Made by a program: the position numbers and the translations under genes. A stretch of DNA of 64,000 nt from Bacteroidia bacterium (GTDB taxonomy: Bacteria > Bacteroidota > Bacteroidia > SpSt-205): positions 62,001-126,000 of the forward strand of contig JANXCX010000005.1 of assembly GCA_025059535.1 (NCBI GenBank). Direction: 5' to 3'. Below, in pieces: positions 8,004 to 16,808 of the stretch. Within the stretch, counting starts at the first letter, position 1; the number at the start of each line of letters is the position of its first letter. The notes under the pieces are model-generated. The model saw only the letters and a list, made by a program, of their open reading frames with translations, did not search any database and was not told the DNA's origin.

Positions 8004-9155
8004 GTGCCCCTGCGCATCCTGCATTTGGCTCGCACCATCAATCGCTACGATTTCATAGACACCATCGTACGGTATTTGCCATCCGATAGGTTTGCGCTAG
8101 AGGTGGCTACATTTGATGCCCGAGCTTCTCTAGAAGAGCCGTACTATGAGGCGATAGGCATACCCCATCACGTCGTGCGCGTGCCCCACTGGCGCGCCTA
8201 TCCAGCCTATTTCTGGGCAGCTTACAAACTCTGGCGGCTGATACGGCGGCGTGGCATCCATATTCTCCATACGCATCACTACTGGGAGGGCTTTGTAGGA
8301 AGCCTAGTGAAGCGGCTTGCGCCCCGGCTCAAGTTTATCCTGCATAGGCATTATACAGAGGATGTGGTACGGGTGCCTGGGCTTAAGGGACGCTTGCTGC
8401 GCAAATTGGAAGCTTTTGCCTACGCCTCGGTAGATGTCCTTTTAGTACCAACCCCTACAATGGCTGAATTTATTCAGCAAAATTATCCGAAGTCTAACCT
8501 ACCTCTAATGGTTATACCTTATGGCTTTGACTTAGGTCAGCTCAAGTACCAGCCGCTTTCGGCGGCAGAGCGCTTGGCTGTGCGCGCTCAGTACAGGGTG
8601 GGGGAAGAAGCGGTAGTGATTGGGAATTTTGCCACACACCGTTGGCAAAAAGGGCAGCACTTACTTTTAGAAGCGGTAGCCGAACTGGTGCAGCGGGGCT
8701 ACCCTATTCGGCTTTGGCTGGTGGGGGGAGGCCCTGCTACACCTGCTCTGCAGGCCCAAGCACGGCAGCTGGGAATAATGGAATTCTGTACTTTTTGGGG
8801 GTGGCAGCGCGGCCCAATAGTCCGCACGCTAATGGGTAGCTGCGATATCATCGCCCACCCTACCTATTCAGAGGCTTTTCCGCAAGTGATGGTAGAGGCC
8901 TTGGCTTTGGAGAGGGCCCTAGTGATTGCAGCCGTGTCAGGGGCGCGGGAATGGCTAAAGCCTGGGGTACATGCTTGGGTGATTCCCCCGGGGGATAGGG
9001 CAGCTCTTTTGGAAGCCCTTCTTACGCTGGTGCGTCAGCCGGAGTTGCGTAGGCAGCTAGGTACGGCGGGCCGAGCCCAGGTTTTAGCCCACCTTTCCTA
9101 TACCGCTATCAATCCAGCCTACGAGGCGCTTTACCAACGGTTATGCTCCCTGTAA
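8004..9155 (+). CDS. Glycosyltransferase, GT4-like (GT-B fold)
   Basis: This is a 383-residue GT-B glycosyltransferase that probably moves a sugar from a nucleotide donor onto a surface glycan or lipid carrier. The N-terminal acceptor domain begins PLRILHLARTINRYDF. The C-terminal donor domain has the GNFATHRWQKGQHLLLEAV strand-loop and the HPTYSEAFPQVMVEALALE segment with the E-x7-E-type motif of the family. The start is a GTG placed 5 nt behind a promoter box. The downstream GT2 gene overlaps it by 13 bp, so the two probably act in the same glycan pathway. Donor and acceptor are unknown. Confidence 0.85.
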   Translation: MPLRILHLARTINRYDFIDTIVRYLPSDRFALEVATFDARASLEEPYYEAIGIPHHVVRVPHWRAYPAYFWAAYKLWRLIRRRGIHILHTHHYWEGFVGSLVKRLAPRLKFILHRHYTEDVVRVPGLKGRLLRKLEAFAYASVDVLLVPTPTMAEFIQQNYPKSNLPLMVIPYGFDLGQLKYQPLSAAERLAVRAQYRVGEEAVVIGNFATHRWQKGQHLLLEAVAELVQRGYPIRLWLVGGGPATPALQAQARQLGIMEFCTFWGWQRGPIVRTLMGSCDIIAHPTYSEAFPQVMVEALALERALVIAAVSGAREWLKPGVHAWVIPPGDRAALLEALLTLVRQPELRRQLGTAGRAQVLAHLSYTAINPAYEALYQRLCSL

Positions 9156-10156
9156 GCGTTATTATCCCTGCGCGCAACGAGGCCAATAATCTGGGGCGGC
9201 TTATAGAAAGTCTATGGACCCAGAGCCTTCCGCCAGCAGAGATCCTTGTAGTGGATGCGGGATCAGAGGATGACACGGCTCAAGTAGCCTATCGGCTGGG
9301 TTGTCGCGTAGTGCAGGTAGATAGGGCCTATCCAGGTCAAGCGCGTAATGTAGGGGTAGCCTACGCTAGGCAGGAGATAGTGGCATTTTGGGATGCGAGC
9401 ATGTGGGTAGCGCCACAGGGGCTAGAGCGACTCGTAAGGCCGATTTTAGAAGGCCGGGCTGATTTGGTACAGGGTCGGCTGGCCCTGCGCCCCCTTTCCT
9501 ATGTATCCCGTCTAAGCTTCTGGACTATCTCAACGCTTTATCACGTCCGAGAGGGGGAGGCGATTTACTATTTGCCGCCTGTAGCCTGTACGGCTTTTCG
9601 GAAGGTTTTGTGGGAGGCGGTCGGAGGCTTTCCCAGCTGGCGGGCACGTGAGGATAGCGAGTTTCGCGAGCGCCTGCAGGCCTTGCCCATTCGGATTTGC
9701 TACGAGCCGCAGAGCCTAACCTACTGGGAGCCCGCCGAGACATGGACCTCTATAGGACGCAAATTACGCCTCTATGGGCGACATAATCTCCTTTCAGGTA
9801 AGCCTTGGAATTGGTACCGCCGCCTAGCGCAGCTGTACGGCGCTTACTTGGGGGTCGCCTTGGCCGTAGGCTCCACTATGGGATGGGCCGAAGGAGTAGG
9901 CGCTCTTTGGGCCAGCATGGCTTTAGGAGGCATCGGAAGGTGCCTAAGAAAAGCTCTAACATATCGGCAGATTATAAAAAGCAACTTTTCTTTAGACCCG
10001 CTTGAGCCGATGCACTTTATTTCGGGTGTCGCTCTTATCCTATACGGGGATTGGGCTTCCTTTCTGGGGGTGTGGGACTGGCTAATTAGCGATAGGCTGG
10101 GGCTGGCCCCCGAAACCTTTCCAGAACCCCAGGTGCGGGTCATTTTAGAACCTTAG
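9143..10156 (+). CDS. Glycosyltransferase family 2, membrane-anchored
   Basis: This is a 337-residue GT-A type enzyme. The N-terminal domain opens with VSVIIPARNEANNLGRLIES and has ILVVDAGSEDDT plus an FWDASMW segment in the place of the DxD-type metal motif. The region REDSEFRERL fits the family's ED motif. The C-terminal third has hydrophobic segments (around LYGAYLGVALAVGS and MHFISGVALILYG) that likely hold it at the inner membrane. It overlaps the preceding GT4 gene by 13 bp. The substrate is not predictable. Confidence 0.85.
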   Translation: MLPVSVIIPARNEANNLGRLIESLWTQSLPPAEILVVDAGSEDDTAQVAYRLGCRVVQVDRAYPGQARNVGVAYARQEIVAFWDASMWVAPQGLERLVRPILEGRADLVQGRLALRPLSYVSRLSFWTISTLYHVREGEAIYYLPPVACTAFRKVLWEAVGGFPSWRAREDSEFRERLQALPIRICYEPQSLTYWEPAETWTSIGRKLRLYGRHNLLSGKPWNWYRRLAQLYGAYLGVALAVGSTMGWAEGVGALWASMALGGIGRCLRKALTYRQIIKSNFSLDPLEPMHFISGVALILYGDWASFLGVWDWLISDRLGLAPETFPEPQVRVILEP

Positions 10157-10195
10157 TATGGGAAAGATTGCCTTGGGCTCTTTTTGAAATTTGGC

Positions 10196-10203
10196 TATCT
10201 TTG
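10196..10203 (+). promoter_or_regulatory. -7 box TATCTTTG with -33 TTG for the UbiB-like kinase
   Basis: This perfect TAnnTTTG match lies 8 nt before ATG 10212. A TTG at 10173-10175 lies 20 bp upstream of the box, the spacing expected for a Bacteroidota -33 element. This is the most complete promoter in the window. Confidence 0.7.
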
Positions 10204-10211
10204 TGGCCAGT

Positions 10212-11549
10212 ATGGCTAAGCGGCCAGAAGAGCAAACCAAGCTACCTACTGGCAAAATAGCGCGGGCTTCCCAGTTTCTAAAGGGCGGCATAAAAGTGGG
10301 GGCTAATGTAGTGCGGCATCAGGCTAAAAAACTGTTAGGTAAGGAGGTTTCTCGGGAAGAGCTGGATAGAGAGAACGCCGAAGACCTTCTTAAGACTTTC
10401 ACTCAACTGCGGGGCTCTGCCTTGAAGGTAGCTCAAACTATATCCCTTGACACGGTCAATTTCTCCAAATCCTTTGTGGAAGTTATGCAGAATGCGCAGT
10501 ACAGCGTACCCCCTATGAGCGGCCCCCTTGTAGTGCAGGTATTCAAGCGTAGTATTGGCCAGCCGCCCGAGAAAGTATTTGATAAGTTCAATTACAAAGC
10601 GACGCGAGCGGCCTCCTTAGGTCAAGTTCATGAGGCGTGGAAAGACGGCAAGCGCTTAGCGGTAAAGATTCAATACCCTGGGGTAGCAGAGTCCATAGCC
10701 TCGGACATGAAAATCTTCCGCACTTTTGCCCCTAAAATCACGCGCATTCCGTTGGAGGAGCTGGAGCCTTATATTCAAGAGATGGAGGAAAAATTTTTAG
10801 AAGAGGCTGATTATAGGAAGGAGCTGGCGAATTCCCTTTCCTTCAAAGAACTTTGCAAAGACCTTCCCTACTTACGGTTTCCAGAATACTACCCTGAGCT
10901 GTGTGGGGATAAGGTTCTTACGATGGAATGGCTAGAGGGCCTGCATCTGCGCGAGTATTTGGCCCAAAATCCACCTTATGAAGAGCGCCAGCATTTCGGC
11001 CAGATCATATGGGATTTTTACAACTTTCAGCTCCATAAGCTGCGGCAAGTAAATGCTGACCCCCATCCGGGCAATTTTCTCTTCCGGTCGGATGGCACTC
11101 TAGGCGTTATAGATTTTGGCTGTACCAAGATCATTCCCGAAGACCTATACAAGGCCTACTTTGCCTTGGGCGATCCCGCAATTTATGAGCCTAAGAAGCG
11201 TAAGAAGTTGGATGAACTTTTTGAAAAGCTAGCTCTTTATAGGCCAACAGATACCCCAGAAAAGCGTGAGTATGTACGCGACTTATTTAGCCGTTTTGCC
11301 CAGACCTTAGCTACACCTTATAGGCTAGGGCGCATGGATTTCAGTCAGACGGAATTTTTTGAAACACTAAACGCTATAGGTGAAGAGATTGCTCATACGC
11401 GCGAGCTACGTGGCCTGCGCGATTTTCTTTTTCTCAACAGAACCTTTTTGGGCCTATTCAATCTTTTTCATCAGCTAGGCGTGGAGCTCGACACGCGCTG
11501 TGAATATCTGCCTTATTATGATTATAGCCACCTCCGAGTCTCCTCTTAG
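10212..11549 (+). CDS. ABC1/UbiB (AarF) family atypical kinase
   Basis: This is a 445-residue ABC1-family protein, a group of kinase-like ATPases linked to quinone and isoprenoid lipid metabolism. The N-terminal RGSALKVAQTISLD corresponds to the KxGQ region, but the Gly is Ala here (KVAQ). ATRAASLGQVHEA matches the Ala-rich nucleotide loop, AVKIQYPG the VAIK-like lysine, and NADPHPGNFL with VIDFGC the catalytic and metal loops. I start at ATG 10212 because an earlier TTG lies upstream of the promoter box. The KVAQ form is, from memory, common in Bacteroidota copies. The 3-bp gap to the ABC transporter genes suggests cotranscription. Confidence 0.85.
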   Translation: MAKRPEEQTKLPTGKIARASQFLKGGIKVGANVVRHQAKKLLGKEVSREELDRENAEDLLKTFTQLRGSALKVAQTISLDTVNFSKSFVEVMQNAQYSVPPMSGPLVVQVFKRSIGQPPEKVFDKFNYKATRAASLGQVHEAWKDGKRLAVKIQYPGVAESIASDMKIFRTFAPKITRIPLEELEPYIQEMEEKFLEEADYRKELANSLSFKELCKDLPYLRFPEYYPELCGDKVLTMEWLEGLHLREYLAQNPPYEERQHFGQIIWDFYNFQLHKLRQVNADPHPGNFLFRSDGTLGVIDFGCTKIIPEDLYKAYFALGDPAIYEPKKRKKLDELFEKLALYRPTDTPEKREYVRDLFSRFAQTLATPYRLGRMDFSQTEFFETLNAIGEEIAHTRELRGLRDFLFLNRTFLGLFNLFHQLGVELDTRCEYLPYYDYSHLRVSS

Positions 11550-11552
11550 GAA

Positions 11553-13379
11553 ATGAGAGGGGGAAGCAAAAATCTGGTAGAGCCTCTGAGGGGGGGCTTA
11601 TGGGCACTTGTAACTCTCCTGACCGCAGCTTGTTCGGGCAGCCGCCCCGCTGAGCCGAACCTCTACGTCTCAGATCAAACTACCCCTACACGCGGAGACT
11701 GGGTCGTGATCGCCACTATAGCCGACCCCGGCAACCTCAATCCTACTAACGCTACTGGCGCCGATGCTCAATATATCCAGAGCCACATTTTCGCTTCGCT
11801 TCTTTCTGTGGACCCACGCGATACAAACTACCCCTATGTGCCTATGCTGGCCGTAGGGCTGCCTCAAGTTTCGCCAGATGGTCTGCGTTATACCTTTGAG
11901 TTGCACCCCGCGGCGCGTTGGGATAATGGTGAGCCTGTAACGGCTAAAGATGTAGAATTTTCCTTCAAGGTTGTAAAAAATCCCCTGGTAGACTGCGGGC
12001 CTCTGCGCCCGTACTATGAATTTGTAGAAGATATCATCATAGAGCCGAAAAATCCTCGGAGGTTCATGGTAGTAACTAATCGCAAATATATGCTGGCCCT
12101 GTCCTCTATAGCCAGTCTTTTTATTCTGCCTCGCTATATTTATGATCCAGAGGATCTTATGGCGCGCTATTCCATCAAGCAGCTTAATAGGGAAGGCGCT
12201 AAACTGCGGAATGATCCAAATATTAGGCGTTTTGCCGAGCGATATAACGCTATGCAGCGCCTGCCCCAGCATATTGTGGGGTGTGGTCCTTATGCGCTGC
12301 AGGAATGGGTTACAGGCCAGCAGGTAGTGCTGCGTCGCAAGCAAAATTGGTGGGGCGATACGCTAAAAGGGGTTGCCTATGAAGCCTATCCGGACCGAAT
12401 TATCTATCGGATATTCAAGGACCCTACTACGGCGATTACGGCGCTCAAAGCCCGTGAACTGGATGTGATGGACGCTATACCAGCCAAGGAGTTCGTCCAA
12501 CTGCGCAAAAATCCTGCCTTTTTAGCCCATTTTCGCCTGGAAACCCCGCCGACCTTTGCCTACTCTTACATAGGCCTTAATATGCGGCCGCAAGGACGCC
12601 CCCCGATTTTTACGGATCAGCGCGTCCGAAGGGCCTTTGCCCACATAGTGGATGTAGAAATGATTATTCGCAAGTTCTCTTACGGTTTAGCCCAACGGAT
12701 TACAGGGCCTCTCTACCCCATGCATCGCGGAGCTTATGACGATTCTCTACCGCCTATTCCTTACGATCCTCATAAAGCCGCCCAGCTCTTAGATGAAGCC
12801 GGCTGGCGAGATATGGACGAAGATGGTGTGCGTGAAAAGGTCATAGATGGCAAAAAAATCCCTCTAGAATTTGAAATTCTTATCAATTCTAGCAGCGAGA
12901 CGGCTATACAGATGGCTCAGATATTCAAGCAAGAGGCCGACAAGATAGGTATGAAAATCAATATTGTCACTTTAGAGTGGTCGGTGTACCTGGAGCGCAT
13001 TAAGAAGCATGACTTTGATGCCTACATGGGCGGTTGGATAGGTAGCCATAACCCGCAGGACCTCAAGCAAATTTGGCACACTAGTAGCTGGGCTGAAGGT
13101 GGATCAAATTATGTAGGATTTGGAAGCGCCCGAACAGACTCCCTAATAGATGCCATAAGAGAAGAGCTGGACGAAGCTAAGCGCAACCATATGTATCGCC
13201 TCTTTCATAAGATAGTGTATCAAGAACAGCCTTATGTCTTTCTTACTTCCCCGCTGAATCGCATTGCTATTCATCGGCGTTTTCGGAATGCCTACACTAG
13301 TGCGATTCGGCCGGGGTATTTTCCGGCTGGGTTCTGGACCCCGACCAATCTCATACGGTATGGTAAAAAAGACTCCTAA
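11553..13379 (+). CDS. Oligopeptide-type ABC transporter substrate-binding lipoprotein
   Basis: This is a 608-residue family 5 solute-binding protein (OppA/DppA type). The N-terminus has a lipoprotein signal, with lipobox LTAAC and the lipidated Cys near residue 27. The mature protein shows the family segments LNPTNATGADAQYIQSHIF, VSPDGLRYTFELHPAARW and FTDQRVRRAFAHIVD, then GGWIGSHNPQDLKQIWHTSS near the end. It likely binds peptides in the periplasm for the two permeases encoded directly downstream (3-bp gap). No ATPase gene is nearby, so the transporter must use one encoded elsewhere. The ligand is unknown. Confidence 0.9.
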   Translation: MRGGSKNLVEPLRGGLWALVTLLTAACSGSRPAEPNLYVSDQTTPTRGDWVVIATIADPGNLNPTNATGADAQYIQSHIFASLLSVDPRDTNYPYVPMLAVGLPQVSPDGLRYTFELHPAARWDNGEPVTAKDVEFSFKVVKNPLVDCGPLRPYYEFVEDIIIEPKNPRRFMVVTNRKYMLALSSIASLFILPRYIYDPEDLMARYSIKQLNREGAKLRNDPNIRRFAERYNAMQRLPQHIVGCGPYALQEWVTGQQVVLRRKQNWWGDTLKGVAYEAYPDRIIYRIFKDPTTAITALKARELDVMDAIPAKEFVQLRKNPAFLAHFRLETPPTFAYSYIGLNMRPQGRPPIFTDQRVRRAFAHIVDVEMIIRKFSYGLAQRITGPLYPMHRGAYDDSLPPIPYDPHKAAQLLDEAGWRDMDEDGVREKVIDGKKIPLEFEILINSSSETAIQMAQIFKQEADKIGMKINIVTLEWSVYLERIKKHDFDAYMGGWIGSHNPQDLKQIWHTSSWAEGGSNYVGFGSARTDSLIDAIREELDEAKRNHMYRLFHKIVYQEQPYVFLTSPLNRIAIHRRFRNAYTSAIRPGYFPAGFWTPTNLIRYGKKDS

Positions 13380-13382
13380 CGC

Positions 13383-14801
13383 ATGAGGGCCTATCTCGTG
13401 CGCCGTATTCTTTTTTTCCTTCCTACCCTTTTTATTATTACTCTGCTTTCTTTCCTCATAAGCCAGTGTGCGCCGGGCGATCCAGTGGAGCAGATGCTGA
13501 CGGGGCGTTCAGGCGGGGGGGAGGAGCAACTGGCAGAGAAACAGGCTTCCCGGCGCCTTTATTTGGAGAAGCGCCGAGAACTTGGGCTGGACCTACCCAT
13601 ATTTTATTTCTCTATCGTTCCGTTGGCTGAGCCAGAGACCCTGTACCGTATCCCTTTTCGTCCAGTTCGGGAGGCCTTAGAGCGCTTGACTTATGAATTT
13701 GGGAATTGGCCAAAGGTTCAGGCGTACTATCAGGCCTACCTGCGGTTGGACTCGGCGTTTTATGCTTCCTTAGGCGATACGGCATGGGGTGAGCGCCAGA
13801 CAGAGGTACGCGCGCTTCTTACCCTTCTCCCTCAGGAGAAGCGCTATAATGAAATTCAGTACCTCCTTAGGCGCATGGCCCCTCTGCTTTTACCTTCCCT
13901 GCGCCCTTATTACGAGGCCGTCAGGGAGGCGGTAGAGGACTTGCCGCGAACCTCTCAGCGGTGGCGCCTTTACATACCTACTATCCACTGGCATGGCACT
14001 CAAAACCAGTACCATCGCTGGCTTGTAGGCCTTATAAAGGGGGACTTTGGCATATCCTACCAAGATAAGCGTCCCATAAGTGAGAAGCTTATAGACGCCG
14101 TAAAGTGGTCCTTAGTTATAAATTTTGTCTCGCTCATACTTGCCTATGTGGTGGCCATACCGCTGGGTGTGCTGGCGGGCGTGCGTAGAGGCAGCTTTTT
14201 TGATAGGGGGATAGGCCTTATTCTATTTATGCTTGAGTCTTTGCCGCCTTTCTGGGTAGGTACTATGGCGGTAGTGTTTCTCTGTGGAGGAGATTTCTTA
14301 GCGCTTTTTCCGCCTGGCGGGGTCCAGAGTACAGAATTCTCCGACGAGTGGTCTTTAGGCCGCAAACTTCTGGATTGGGGCTATCACCTGACCTTGCCTG
14401 TCCTTATAGCTACCTATGGGGCATGGGCTTTTCTGAGCCGCCAGATGCGTGCGGCTATTTTGGAGAACCTTCATCAGGATTATGTGCGCACCGCTCGCGC
14501 CAAAGGCCTACCCGAAGGACGCGTAATTTGGAAACACGCCTTCCGAAACTCACTTATACCCATAATTACCCTATTAGCCAGCGTCTTACCTGCGATGATA
14601 AGCGGTTCGGTGATATTGGAAACTATCTTTTCCATTCCGGGCATGGGGTACCTCAGCTATGGGGCTATGACGGCTCGGGATTATCCCGTGATTATAGCCG
14701 TATTCACGATTGGCGCTATCCTTACGCTGATAGGCCTTCTGATAGGGGATATTTTGTACGCCGTAGTCGATCCACGAATTAGCTATGCACGCCGCGGATA
14801 A
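13383..14801 (+). CDS. ABC transporter permease, DppB/OppB family
   Basis: This is a 472-residue inner-membrane permease. The N-terminal helix begins YLVRRILFFLPTLFIITLL and is followed by SQCAPGDPVEQML, both typical of DppB. A long soluble insertion (about residues 45-225) makes it larger than the usual 300-340 residues. The permease core then follows, with the ATPase-contact EAA loop RTARAKGLPEGRVIWKHAFR and the terminal DPRISYARRG. It overlaps the next permease gene by 17 bp. The insertion may be a periplasmic docking region, which is inference. Confidence 0.9.
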   Translation: MRAYLVRRILFFLPTLFIITLLSFLISQCAPGDPVEQMLTGRSGGGEEQLAEKQASRRLYLEKRRELGLDLPIFYFSIVPLAEPETLYRIPFRPVREALERLTYEFGNWPKVQAYYQAYLRLDSAFYASLGDTAWGERQTEVRALLTLLPQEKRYNEIQYLLRRMAPLLLPSLRPYYEAVREAVEDLPRTSQRWRLYIPTIHWHGTQNQYHRWLVGLIKGDFGISYQDKRPISEKLIDAVKWSLVINFVSLILAYVVAIPLGVLAGVRRGSFFDRGIGLILFMLESLPPFWVGTMAVVFLCGGDFLALFPPGGVQSTEFSDEWSLGRKLLDWGYHLTLPVLIATYGAWAFLSRQMRAAILENLHQDYVRTARAKGLPEGRVIWKHAFRNSLIPIITLLASVLPAMISGSVILETIFSIPGMGYLSYGAMTARDYPVIIAVFTIGAILTLIGLLIGDILYAVVDPRISYARRG

Positions 14802-16095
14802 ACAAGAGGGGGTTCGGCCTTTATCGTATTCGCCGGGGGCGCGGATTTGGGAGACCTTCAAGCGGAATCGCCTAGCCTACGCAGCCCTCTGGATGGTGGG
14901 GGTACTTGCGGGAGTAGCCCTACTGGCGGATTTTCTGGCTTACAATAAGCCTATTGTGGCTTCTTACCAGGGCCAGCTGGTGTTTCCGATTTTTCGGGAC
15001 TATGGTGAGCGGTTTTTAGGCCTTCGCCTATGGCCCGCTAGTTGGCGTAAGCTGGACTGGCGCACCCTACCGCTGGATTGGGCTATATGGCCGCCTGTAC
15101 GGTATGCCCCCGAAGAGTTGGACTTACGCAACGCCCCGGCCGTAGGCCCTACCGAAGAGCAGATAACGCGAACCCCCGCCGAACGGCATTACTTAGGCAC
15201 GGATAGGCTGGGCCGCGACGTTCTAAGCGGGCTTATCCACGGCACGCGCATCTCCCTAACGGTAGGGATAATATCCATGGGCATAGCCGCTCTTATCGGC
15301 ATTGTACTGGGCGCTTTAGCGGGCTACTTTGGCGATGATCGCCTGCGCATCAGTCGCGCCTCGCTTTGGCTTGGGAGCTTTGGTCTCCTAATTGGCTTGT
15401 ACTATGGCTTCTTTGTGCGCCGCTATGCCCTAGCAGAAGCCTTAAGTGAAGGGTTCCTTTCTTTCATGGGAGCTTTCGGCTTATCCCTCCTCACGGTAGC
15501 CCTCTGCACCGTGCTCATCTGGCTTCCTTCACGCTGGCTCAAACGAACCCGCTGGGGAGGAAAGCCTGTAGCGGTTTGGGTGGACTTTACGATTAGTCGT
15601 CTGATAGAGATAAAGCTTTCTATCCCGATCATGCTCCTCATCTTTACTGTGGCGGCTATCGCTAAGCCCAGCCTATTTCTGGTGATGGTGATCATTGGTC
15701 TGACGAGTTGGACTGGTATAGCTCGGCTTACCCGCGGCGAAATGCTCAAGGTGCGTAGTATGGACTATATTCAAGCGGCTCGGGCTCTTGGATATTCGGA
15801 GCTGCGTGTAGCCTTTCTGCATGCCCTACCTAATGCGCTGACCTCAGCGCTTGTCTCTATTGCTTTTGGGGTAGCCTCGGCGATTCTGGTAGAGTCGAGT
15901 CTAAGCTTTTTAGGTTTAGGCGTATCACGCACCACGGTTACCTGGGGGGCCCTAGTCGCTGGGGCACGCGGAGACATACATGCCTGGTGGCTGGCAGTGT
16001 TTCCAGGGCTAGCGATTTTTCTGGTAGTTACGGCCTTTAATCTCATAGGTGAGGGGCTACGGGATGCCATAGACCCACGCCTGCAGGCGCGTTGA
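14785..16095 (+). CDS. ABC transporter permease, DppC/OppC family
   Basis: This is the 436-residue partner permease. The N-terminal RIWETFKRNRLAYAALWMVG matches the OppC N-terminal helix. HYLGTDRLGRDVLSGLIHGT is the diagnostic family motif, and YIQAARALGYSELRVAFLHA is the EAA loop that contacts the ATPase. The end, NLIGEGLRDAIDPRLQ, is typical. Extra sequence near residues 45-120 and 190-255 makes it longer than usual. It overlaps the upstream permease by 17 bp and the following gene by 4 bp (TTGA). Confidence 0.92.
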   Translation: MHAADKQEGVRPLSYSPGARIWETFKRNRLAYAALWMVGVLAGVALLADFLAYNKPIVASYQGQLVFPIFRDYGERFLGLRLWPASWRKLDWRTLPLDWAIWPPVRYAPEELDLRNAPAVGPTEEQITRTPAERHYLGTDRLGRDVLSGLIHGTRISLTVGIISMGIAALIGIVLGALAGYFGDDRLRISRASLWLGSFGLLIGLYYGFFVRRYALAEALSEGFLSFMGAFGLSLLTVALCTVLIWLPSRWLKRTRWGGKPVAVWVDFTISRLIEIKLSIPIMLLIFTVAAIAKPSLFLVMVIIGLTSWTGIARLTRGEMLKVRSMDYIQAARALGYSELRVAFLHALPNALTSALVSIAFGVASAILVESSLSFLGLGVSRTTVTWGALVAGARGDIHAWWLAVFPGLAIFLVVTAFNLIGEGLRDAIDPRLQAR

Positions 16096-16808
16096 GCGGA
16101 ATAGGTTTAGGACTTCTGCTGCTGTGGGGGGCCTTTATAGGGCTGTGGCTTATTCGCCTTCCAATAGAGCGGCTTTACGCCCCCCAACCATGGGTGGTTT
16201 TCTGGTTGGGGTTTCGGGCTCTTCTACGCTTAGGGGTAGGCTTATTTGGGCTGCTGTGGTGGGAAAGCGTGCGCCTACCTGCGTCGTCGCCCTTCTATGT
16301 AGTAGTTTTGGATGCCCGCTGTCCACAGGCATGGAATAAGGCGGAAGACCTTTTCAAGCGGCTTTATTACAAGGGTCTGCGTGCGGGGCTTCTTGTAGCT
16401 ACTGCGGAAGAGGCTTTCTGGGCCATACCTCCTACCACTGACCCTGAGGTTTTCCGCTTGCTGTTTGAGGTTATGGAGGCGAGTAGACCCTTTTTACTGA
16501 CCTACGAGATACCCCTCACCCCTGCCAAATCGCTTGCCAAATTGCGTCCCTGGGCAGAGGAGGTATGGCGGGCTATTTTCGTGGGTAATTTTACTAAGGA
16601 GCCTCTCTCAATTGGGGCTAATCCGCCAGTTTGGGTACCCCTCTGCGCAAGGCTTTCTGAGCCTAAGGATGAACCTGAGCTGGACGCGCCTCTTGTGTCT
16701 GAAGAGACCTTTGCCTTAGGCTTTTTCTTATGTGGGCTTGCTCTGCTGGTAGGTGAAGGGGGGCTATACATCTTGCGGCAGGGGCTTCCCTTGCGCTCGG
16801 CGGCGTAG
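16092..16808 (+). CDS. Membrane protein of unknown function with an Asp-containing alpha/beta domain
   Basis: This is a 238-residue protein I cannot assign. Two hydrophobic segments open it (LGLLLLWGAFIGLWLI and WVVFWLGFRALLRLGVGLFG), a soluble alpha/beta domain fills the middle, and a final hydrophobic helix (FALGFFLCGLALLVGEGGLY) closes it. The layout resembles BatA/BatB von Willebrand proteins, but the strand YVVVLDARCPQAW lacks the DxSxS metal site, so this is at best a degenerate relative. The only start that joins it to the permease gene is a TTG in a TTGA overlap. The 3' end overlaps the dnaX tail by 45 bp on the other strand. Confidence 0.5.
   Translation: MSGIGLGLLLLWGAFIGLWLIRLPIERLYAPQPWVVFWLGFRALLRLGVGLFGLLWWESVRLPASSPFYVVVLDARCPQAWNKAEDLFKRLYYKGLRAGLLVATAEEAFWAIPPTTDPEVFRLLFEVMEASRPFLLTYEIPLTPAKSLAKLRPWAEEVWRAIFVGNFTKEPLSIGANPPVWVPLCARLSEPKDEPELDAPLVSEETFALGFFLCGLALLVGEGGLYILRQGLPLRSAA

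Noticed and set aside
10191..10212. TTG at 10191 as start of the UbiB-like kinase
   Set aside because: It lies upstream of the -7 box at 10196-10203, so it would not be on the mRNA; ATG 10212 fits.
11670..12344. Open frame of 224 codons on the minus strand
   Set aside because: It lies wholly inside the substrate-binding protein gene, whose plus-strand product has a lipobox and clear family motifs.
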